Assembly (NCBI GenBank): GCA_029931535.1
Contig: JAQPZY010001176.1
Coordinates: 367,501-431,500 of the forward strand
Source: Margaritifera margaritifera
Lineage: Eukaryota > Mollusca > Bivalvia > Unionida > Margaritiferidae
Direction of reading: 5' to 3'
DNA: 64,000 bases
Below the pieces are notes generated by a model, which had not been told where the DNA came from, made no database searches, and saw nothing but the letters and a program-made list of their open reading frames with translations. Below, in pieces: positions 55,420-64,000 of this stretch. The translations under genes were made by a program, and so were the position numbers. Position 1 is the stretch's first letter; each line of letters begins with the position of its first letter.

Positions 55420-57690
55420 AGTATTTTGCCTACAAGGCTGCTGGTCATTTCTATTTCTCAAGAGCAACCTATGCAAAGCAGCTTGTGGTTATCGTTATCT
55501 AGAGGATGATAGACCTCCGTGTTATTGCCCGGATCGAGTAAATAATAAAATAAATTATGAAATTTAAAGATGGAATAAATAGAGATCTGAGCAGATATAT
55601 ATAGAACAGAATAACACGAGCCCCCGTACATGAATTATAACAATTTAATCAATTACATAGAACAAATTGAGATAATACACAACATTAGGAAGATACACTT
55701 CTTTTTGAAATAAATCATTTACCGAATTTCAAACACAAATATACTTATGTAAATAGCCGATCGGTTTTAAACGATAGAATTAGTTCATCATGGAATCGAG
55801 TGAACAATCGAAGTCATTGCCCAGCATGCCTGCATAACCTACTTATCGCTGGTCACTCCAAATTCAATATTGCTGTTCTCTCCCCTTGTTTTTTCTGTTC
55901 CTTCTCACGCTGTCTTATCTCGCCTCCTTAGGCCCTAAAACTTTGTGTGGGTAGGTAGGTAGGTGGATAGGTGGATAAGTGGATAGGTGGATACGTGGAT
56001 GGAGCTATTTCCCCTTTCAAAATAAACAGAGAAGCAACCTAAATCTTCTGTCAAATATCCTACTGGGAATAGAACATTACTCCACTCTCGTTACGTCAGA
56101 AATCGTCCTATCGGAATTCAAACAGATACCAATGGCTATCTGGTCAGGCCAAACTTGATAGACCATAAACAAACCTAGTTTCAGAAATGAATGTACTTCT
56201 AGCGGCTATTTCATCACTGAGTCACATTAACATCAAACGAGACATAGCGGTTTCAGTTCACATCCTAATTATACAAATGAATCAATGAAATTCACTTCAT
56301 GGCTTAACTACATTAATTTCAGTGAACACTCACTCAAGTCTTTATCATACATGAAATCACCTAAGATCTGTAAATTCACACAGATTCTCGCAACCCATAT
56401 CAAATAAAGTAATGCGTGAAATTCTTAGAATACATAATTCCTATAACAATCAAGACGACAAATTCAAACAATTCGTCAAACTCATATAAAGAAGATTATT
56501 GTACGAATTCAGAGAAATGAACTCAGCAAAATAGCTATACTCATAATAAGAAACTGATGTACGAATTTAAACAAATAAATTCAAACAAATAATTATATTG
56601 ATATCAACGAATTACATGAGATTGATGCAAATACCTTGTGCTTTCAAGCCTCGCTCGCTTCTACCGCCAGAATTGTCCCTAAACTTATAGACACTGGTCC
56701 CTTGAACAATTGTTTATACGAGAGAATTTCTTCTTAATTCTATCTCGGAGTCAAGATCTCTTCCTCTCACAGGAAAACTTGGACTGACTAAATTTTGCGA
56801 TGTGGAATACTTAAAACATGAAATTTTCGTCTGGGAAACACACCTCTTATTTAGCGTAGCCAATCAGATTAAACGTATCTACCGCCCTTTTATAAATACA
56901 CGTTCTACGCGGTTAGCGTAACCCTAGATTTTCGTTGGCCATGTAAAACTGATTCTGGATAATTTTAAAAAGATAATACTGCTTCTACTCGTTTCTGCAT
57001 TATCTCAACTTTGACATTTTTGATAACTAGACCTCCAATTAACCTTATGTCCGACTGCTAGCAATGACGGCTTAATTAAGAATCAATCTCGCCCAATAAC
57101 AGGGACATTAAAACCATCGCAGTCTAGCAATTTCATACTGTACCTTTCATCATAAATCTAATTAATTGTTATCTGCCAACTAATGCGCTTTACCGAAATC
57201 GACAGAAATGTGCACCCTTACACAGCTGGTTTCCCTACTGCTTTATATATAGTGACCTTCTGTATACAGCGAGGCGGTTCTCGGCTATTAAAGAGGCTGG
57301 TTTTCTTATATTACGTTCTTCTCACAGTTAATATTTCAATGGTATGAAATTCATTTAAATACATATTCTTGAAAAATATGTTTTGAAGCGTGTAAGCCAT
57401 TTTTGATATTCTTAAAGTTAAAGGGACAGTTAAATACTTTAATTTAGGTGCTGTACTTTTTTATTTTTCATATTCGTTTTCTGTATTTAAATAAAAATAG
57501 AAGAGAAAAAAAAGTGGCAGCTGGGCCAGAATCGGCAATATCTATACTTCAAACAAGGGAAGTATCTTGTAACAGCATAACCAGCACACTAAGATATTTA
57601 TTTTCCTTTTACCATTATCAATGTTGCGTAATTTGTTTTTAAATCAAATTTTAAAACAAAAAAATAAAAATAAAAATTGTGTGTGTTCTG
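55420..57690. other. Unassigned DNA
   Basis: No coding frame or repeat family recognised. A short (GTAG)/(GTGGATAG) run lies at 55945-56000. Several ATTCA-containing phrases recur loosely between 56280 and 56620 without forming a clear array. The last 300 bases may be the 5' untranslated region of the LINE that follows. Confidence 0.4.
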
Positions 57691-57812
57691 CTTTTTTCTC
57701 TAGCTGTGTTGTTCGTTGTGCTCGTTGAGCTTTGTGGTAGAATACCCAACTAATTTACAATTTACATGTGTACTCGTGGTGTTTTCATTGCACTTTCGGA
57801 AAGAAAATACAA

Positions 57813-59175
57813 ATGGAAAGCAATGTTCTCGCCCAAACATCTGGACTGACAGGTACGTTGTCTCCAGTACCAAATTCAAGTGCAAACACATACTATTCTC
57901 TTCTTCCACATCCACCCAATTACTTGCATAAGATGAATAGTATGATCCAATATGGTCCCCAACAGCCAAATCCAATTTCTCCATGTTATCTGCCAAATCA
58001 AAAACCATTGCAACTTTCCCCGGTGTTTCAAGGTCTCGCAACATATCCCGTTACACCGCCCTACATTGCAGAAATGAATAAGAAACTGGAAACAGTACGC
58101 ATCAAGTTGGCCAAAATTGATAGACTAGAGGCAAATTTGGTGGATGTTAAGAACGAAGTGAAAAATTCTCTCCAGAAATTACTCCGAAATTGAAAACACA
58201 TTGAAATTTATAAGTGACAAGCAGGACAAACAGTCAAGTACTAAGATTCAAGTTAGTAAGCATTTACAACAAATGGAACAAAATGTGTCTAAAATCAACT
58301 AAGAAAACGCCAGTCTGAGAGAAATAATACTTGATTTGCAAAGCAGAAGTATGCGCGACAACCTAATATTAACTGGTATAACTGAAACAGAAATTGATAT
58401 CCAGGGACAAAACTACTGAAACAATCTTACGAGACTTTATTGAAAAAAATTGGACATCCGTGCTGGTCAAATTCATCTTGAAATAGTCCACAGAATGAAG
58501 CAACAGCAAACTCCCGGCTCCCGACATCGACAACGATACATCATAGCAAACTTCACTTATTTTAAGGAAAGAGAATTTGTAAGAAAGGCAGCACCGGACA
58601 AATTACGAAATAAGAAATATGGGATCAATTAACTATTTCCTAAAGAGGTATTGGAATAAAGAAAACTGCTTCTGCCAGCGTATAGGAAAGCTAGAAAGGG
58701 AAACCTTCATGCACACTTAGTGGTAGGTGAATTGCACATCAACCACAAACTTTTTACTATGCATGGGACCCAAGTTTATGCTGGACCCCAGATACGCTGG
58801 ACCTCAAACGGACCAGAGCTACCCCGCCGTGTACCCTTAGTCAGATCGATGACTCCAGAACCCAACACGAGCGATAATGGATTTTTGGCCCAGAACAGAT
58901 TCTCACCGTTAGCCGAATCGGACATGCATTATTCCGAAGTACAACACAGTGAGTGTGATATCAGCGATTCATGTGTCATGTGTAACTCAGGAACTGAACA
59001 TTACCTACAGAACCACATACAACTACACGAAACTGAAACCGATGAAACAAACCTGGTTACTTCTCACGAGGAAACTGTGCCAAAATCCGCGCCCGTGAAT
59101 GACGATGAGAGATCGAACATGACCACAAGGGGTGAAGTAGGAGCGGCATTGAATGAAGCAATATATATTGTTTAG
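57813..59175 (+). pseudogene. LINE ORF1 (coiled-coil, L1-ORF1p-like), broken
   Basis: Non-LTR retrotransposon ORF1, whose product packages element RNA. From ATG 57813 (MESNVLAQTSGLTG) it runs through a Pro/Asn-rich N-terminal region to a heptad-rich segment (NKKLETVRIKLAKIDRLEAN). A frameshift near 58170 moves to a second frame continuing the coiled coil, then RSMRDNLILTGITE, an RRM-like start typical of ORF1p. A second shift near 58420-58450 leads to QIHLEIVHRM and RKAAPDKLRNKKYGIN. A stop near 58630 is followed by AHLVVGELHINHKLFTMHG and a hydrophilic C-terminal tail ending at TAG 59173-59175. At least three breaks make it inactive. Confidence 0.8.
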
Positions 59176-59199
59176 GGTTGCCAGTGTGGATACTGTAAG

Positions 59200-62100
59200 C
59201 AAAAAACTCAGTTTGAAGACCCATATCAAAATGTAAACAAAAGTAATAGCAACTTCTCCTTTTTGAATATATCTGGTATAAAAAGTAAGTTAAATTATCC
59301 TGAATTTAATTATTTCATAAGCAAACTTTATATCACATGTCTTGTTGAAACGAAACTGTTAGAACTGGATGTAATTTGTTTTGAAAATCATGAGATTAAA
59401 GGATAGAATAATAGACACAATACAAAACGTACATCGGGTAGCATAGCTCTGCTTGTCAGAAAATCAATTATTTTGGTTTAAAGTATCAAAAGAATTGCTC
59501 AAAACGAAAGATGATTTCATATTTGGAATTGTTTATATACCTCCCGAGGGCTCAGAATACTATCCATTAGACGCTTTTGATGAAATTGAGGATGAGCTAC
59601 TGATCAGACTTCTTGAAACTCAGCACGTGTTCTTGTTAGGCGACTGGAACAGCTGTAATTATGATATAGATGATTTTATTACATTATCAACCAATATTAA
59701 CAATATTGATAAGCTTGATCAAATCGCTTCTGATTACTTAAACAACACACATAGTCTCAGTAATCATGATATCGCAATGAAAAGACATACCTGTGATAAA
59801 AAGAGGTCAACTAATTATGGCAATCGCATGTTAGAATTTTGTAGAAATTGCAATATGTATATAGCCAACTCAAGAATCGGATACGACAGAGGAATAGACA
59901 AATGTACAAGTAAAGATGTACGTGTAATAGACTATTTAGTTACCACTGTAGAAGGCTTTAACTCTATCAAACAAGTTTGTGTTCATGTTTTTTGTCCAAT
60001 GCTCTCTGACATTCATAATGTAGTAATTTTCATGGTACATACTGAGGTGAATATGTGCTTACCTGAGACAAAATCTGTCAAAAAACGATTGTGTCGATCT
60101 GATAAGAAACATATGTTCATACCAAGCATTAAGAGACTCTGTGGAAGCCTTAATTAACAAAATACATGACTTGAGAAAAGCTACGAATATAGATAAAAGA
60201 AAGGTAAATGAGATTTCTGATGAAATTGCAACAATTCTTTTAGGTAGTGCTAATAAAACAATTGCATGTAGGAACAATAAACAAATATACCATAATAAAT
60301 TACATAGCAAACCATTTTTTGATAGAGAATGTAAGCTAGCTAGAAATAAATATCATACTACTAAAATAAAAATCATTCATCACTAAAAACACCCCAAAGT
60401 CAGAACGGCATGCTTTCTGCTAGTAGAAATGATAAGAAAACAATCAGAAAATTTGCAAACTTGCATAACAAGACAAGAAAACCAAGATAAGCAAAGAAAC
60501 TTGCAAACAACAAATCCAAAACAATACTGGTCAATACTAAACAATTTTACTAAAGCAAATGATGAAATTCCTTTCGAAATGAACACCTTTTATGATTTTT
60601 TTAGGAACATAAACTCATTCCACGAGAATAATGACGAAACAAATGAAAACGAGGAATCAACAAATACAGAACATTACACAGTACTAAATGAATTAATCTC
60701 TTCAGAGGAAATACTCAACATACTGAGAAATTTAAAATCAAATAAGTCACTGGTAAAGATTTAATTTTGAATGAATATTTTAAATGTACAGGAGAAGTGT
60801 TTATTCCTGTTTTGTAAGTTATTTTTTTATTTGTGTTTAAATACAGGTGCTGTTACAGAAACCTGGACTACAGGGTTGATTAAACCGATATATAAAAATA
60901 AGGGAGATAAATCAGATCCTACCTATTACAGGTCTGTTACTCTACTGAGTTGTCTTAGTAAGGTCTTGACTGCTCTTCTTAATAACAAAATTTCGCTTTT
61001 TCTAGAAGAAAACAATTTACTATCTGACGCACAGGCAGATTTCCGTAAAGGATACTCCGCAACTGATAATATTTTTGTCTTATATTCTGTAATAGAACTT
61101 TTAAATAAAAGACATAAAACATTGTTTTGCATTTTTGTGGATTTTTCTCAGGCTTTCGACAGGGTATGGAGAGTTGGCTTATGGAGAAAATTAATTAACA
61201 CTGCTATAAATGAGAAAATACTCAAGATGATAATGAACACGTATATGGATGTAAAGTCTTGTATCTTCCACAATGGAAAGAAATGATTGTCTATTTACTT
61301 GCAATCAAGGAGTCAGATAAGGCGAAAATCTTTCTCCTGTAGTATTTGCCCTGTATCTAAATGACATCGAGAATCACTTTTTTGAGCTCGAATTGTAATG
61401 GAATTACAGTTGATTTACTGGATGGAGATATAGAAAGGTATTTAGAACTGTTTGTTTTACTCTATGCAGACGATACAGTTGTATTTTCAGATAATCCAAG
61501 AGATATGCAAAATAGTCTTGACGTATTCTTTAATTATTGCAAACATATAAACGTATCATTAACACAAGCAAAACGAAAGTTATGAATTTTGGGAAATGTA
61601 GAAATAGACCAAATGTGAATTTCAAATTAGTAGATTCGGAACTTGAAATTGTCAGAAATTATAAATGATTAGGACTGATCCTAACGAAGAATGGTAGATA
61701 TTTATTGGCAATTAACAATCTAATTAGTCAAGTCAGAAAAGCTATGTACCTTCTTAAGAAAAGAATATTAAATTTTAATTTGCCTGTTGACTGTCAGCTT
61801 GAACTTTTTGATATGACAATAGTTACAGTTCTTACATACGCAGCTGAGATCTGGGGTTTTGAAAAACTAGATATGATGGAACGGGTTCACTTTGACTTTC
61901 TAAAATATGTGCTAAAAGTTAAAAAAATTCCCCCCCCCCCCCCCCCCCCCCACACACACATATAGGCTTTATGGTGAGCTTGGTAGAACCCCTCTACATT
62001 TACAAACAAAAAGGAGAATGGTTGGCTATTGGGTAAATCTCAATAATGGTAAACAAACGAAACTATCTTATATCATGTATCTGAGACTATTGCAGGATTA

Positions 62101-62750
62101 TAGTAATGGTCTAGGCGGGAGTTAAATAGATAGAGAGCATTCATAACATATTATCGGAAACTGGGTTTCAATATATTTGGGTTAATCAAAATATTCCCAA
62201 TAAATCCTGGTTAGATACAATCTTTAAGGAAAGACTTAATGAGCAGTTTATATAGACCTGGAAATCATCCATTACTAACTCGATAAAAGCTGATACATAT
62301 AGAATATTTGAAAATGGAATTAAAATTAGAAAATTATTTGTTGAAAGACTTATCAAAAAATATAAGGCAAATATAACAAAAATTCGAACATGTAATCATT
62401 GTTTACCTATAGAGAAAGGAAGATGGGAAAATTGACTAGATATGAAAGATTGTGCAAACTTTGCATGCAAAACCGAGTGGGTTATGAATTTCTTTATTTC
62501 CTTGAATGTAGTTATTTCAGGGAACAAAGAAAGCAGCTACTACCCGAACACTTATATATCAGACCAAATGTACCAAAGTTTAAAGAATTATTGAGTTCTG
62601 AGAAAGTTGGCGTTTTAAGAAATCTCTCTAAAATGATATTATTTTATCAAAATTTCGTTAGTTTCAAATCATCTTTACTCGATGTGTTTGTTGTTCTTTC
62701 CATTTTTTTTTTTTTTAATTTTTTCGGGAAGAGAAAAGTACCATAGGTTC
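59200..62750 (+). pseudogene. LINE ORF2 (endonuclease, reverse transcriptase, C-terminal Cys motif), broken
   Basis: Element polymerase gene. An endonuclease/exonuclease/phosphatase-type domain opens near 59255 (FLNISGIKSKLN), with a stop at 59403. The GDWN motif lies at 59639-59650 and a C-terminal part with RVIDYLVTT near 59930. The reverse transcriptase spans about 60850-61480: TWTTGLIKPIYKNKGDKSDP, FVDFSQAFD (61134-61160), and catalytic YADD (61463-61474). The thumb includes LPVDCQLELFD and AAEIWGFEKLD (61780-61880). A poly-C run at 61930-61949 interrupts it. The C-terminal region contains CKLCMQNRVGYEFLYFLEC (near 62455-62515). Stops and frameshifts occur at least near 60160, 60380, 60763, 61286, 61320, 61585, 61668 and 62255. 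Clade (CR1/Jockey/I group) is not resolved. Confidence 0.9.
61930..61960. repeat. (C)n-(AC)n run inside LINE ORF2
   Basis: About 20 consecutive C followed by ACACACAC. It disrupts the LINE reading frame and probably arose after insertion. Confidence 0.9.
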
Positions 62751-62754
62751 ATTA

Positions 62755-63480
62755 TTGTAAAGTAATGAGTTTGCAACATATTCATTTGTGTTCCATTTAT
62801 AGTAATTTATATCCTCTCTTTCCAATTATGTCAACATCCATGTATTTAAGTTTTAACTTGTTTGTATTCCATTGGAGTATTGATTGTGATATTGCAGTCA
62901 ATCTGATTTAAATTGCAATTACTGTGAAAGACATTATATCGTTCATGGCTGATGTACACACATGCAGAGTGAGATACTAATATTTTACCTCATATATTCC
63001 GTATTGCAACCTGAGTGTAATAAAGAATGTGTTGCTGTTATTGCAAGAGTTGTTGTATTGCACCTCACGTAGACATCTTTGTGTCTGCCAACGACGAAGC
63101 AACATCCTCGCACCCATACTCGAGGTAGTAATTATTAAAAATTTACAGGTATATGTAAATTGCTGGTGATGCACTTTCGGTGCAAAAGTTGTTGCGCTGC
63201 ACCTCCTGTGCATCTCGTTGGCTCGGCCATCGACGAAGAAACAGCATCTTACTCCTACACGAGATGGTACTAATTAAAAATTAAAATATGCTCACACTGT
63301 CAATATACAAAGCCAGACAGTATGCATATTAACAATGGGGTAATTAGATTTGAAATTAGTCGATGATTTTGTATTTTTGTTTTTATTTTGCGTACTATTT
63401 TAACAATTTACAAATGTTTCCTAAGTGTCTCAGTACCCCTACACGAGATGGTAGTAATAAAAAGTATCACGTGTGAGAGC
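62755..63480. other. LINE 3' region and a diverged repeated motif
   Basis: The motif GCACCTC...GTAGACATCT / ...GTGCATCTCGTTGG, with CATCGACGAAGAAACAGCAT and CTACACGAGATGGTA, recurs loosely at about 63060-63130, 63195-63270 and 63430-63455. No gene recognised. Confidence 0.45.
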
Positions 63481-63485
63481 ATCGG

Positions 63486-63616
63486 CGTGTATATACTACT
63501 ATGGACGTGTATATACTACTATGGACGTATATATACTACTATGGACGTGTATATACTACTATGGACGTATATATATACTACTATGGACGTGTATATACTA
63601 CTATGGACGTGTATAT
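63486..63616. repeat. 20-bp minisatellite, 7 copies
   Basis: Units of GTGTATATACTACTATGGAC repeat every 20 bases with one slightly longer copy. Confidence 0.95.
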
Positions 63617-63619
63617 TTC

Positions 63620-64000
63620 CATATCAAGGTCGGAATAATGACTGGACGGTGACCAGAAATGAAACATTTTTTATTTTTAAATTCTCCAAAATGTAACTTT
63701 CATTTGAGTAGCGGTCGCAGGAGACATGGTCGGAAATAACCAGGGCCACTCGAACTATAAATCGTATCTAAGGTAAAAAAAAACTATTCCAAAAGTGTTA
63801 ATTAGCTCTTTTGCGTGACACAGATAAACATTAAGTCAGAGCACGTGCATAGCAAAAACAAAGAGGAAAAAAGTTCCGAAAGTACAGTCTAGAACATATG
63901 CTTTGCATACACACTGATATAGATTATGAATTGAAAATAGCCTATAGAGGAAACTCAGTGGACCAAGTAAATATGTCCTCTATATAGAGGTAACAGTGAA
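63620..64000. other. Unassigned DNA at window edge
   Basis: Nothing recognised. Confidence 0.45.

Overview
The window is animal nuclear DNA: AT-rich, full of microsatellites and minisatellites, with large introns, transposon fossils and very little protein-coding sequence. The one host gene I can support is a complete paired-like homeobox gene of the Rx/Rax (retinal homeobox) family on the + strand. Its three coding exons (3440-3656, 11303-11538, 21053-21487) splice in frame to a 295-residue protein with an N-terminal octapeptide, a Q50 homeodomain and a C-terminal OAR motif. A dispersed repeat at 23.2-25.4 kb resembles, from memory, repeats common in bivalve and gastropod genomes. I therefore suggest a mollusc or other lophotrochozoan, without certainty.

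Layout. 0-3.4 kb: microsatellite, a 29-bp minisatellite and the Rx upstream region. 3.4-21.5 kb: Rx. Intron 1 holds two hAT-type MITEs and several minisatellites. Intron 2 holds a compact unique block with a TATA-like motif, two related palindromic elements and several minisatellites. 21.5-26.3 kb: Rx 3' flank, a tRNA-Asp-like sequence and the degenerate mollusc-type repeat. 26.3-34.4 kb: the most unusual region. A 3.3-kb array of 52-bp units runs directly into one arm of a long inverted repeat (29.5-30.0 kb versus 33.9-34.4 kb). The arms enclose about 3.9 kb of decayed, convergently oriented coding-like sequence. The distal arm ends in one diverged copy of the 52-bp unit, so the array looks like an expansion of the element's own terminus.

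34.4-42 kb: simple repeats, a probable Crypton-type tyrosine recombinase fragment and a broken 5'-truncated L1/Tx1-like LINE. 42-50 kb: 43-bp and 37-bp arrays (the latter split by a hAT MITE with a perfect 8-bp target duplication), a pogo-like fragment, two SINE copies, and a 70-bp array interrupted by a LINE 3' fragment. 50-57.7 kb: mostly unassigned, with one more SINE. 57.7-62.8 kb: a nearly full-length but inactive LINE with ORF1, endonuclease, reverse transcriptase and terminal Cys motif. 63-64 kb: short repeats.

There is no operon-like organisation. Only Rx looks functional; the other coding-like regions carry stops or frameshifts. All positions come from reading the sequence by eye, and repeat boundaries are approximate by tens of bases.
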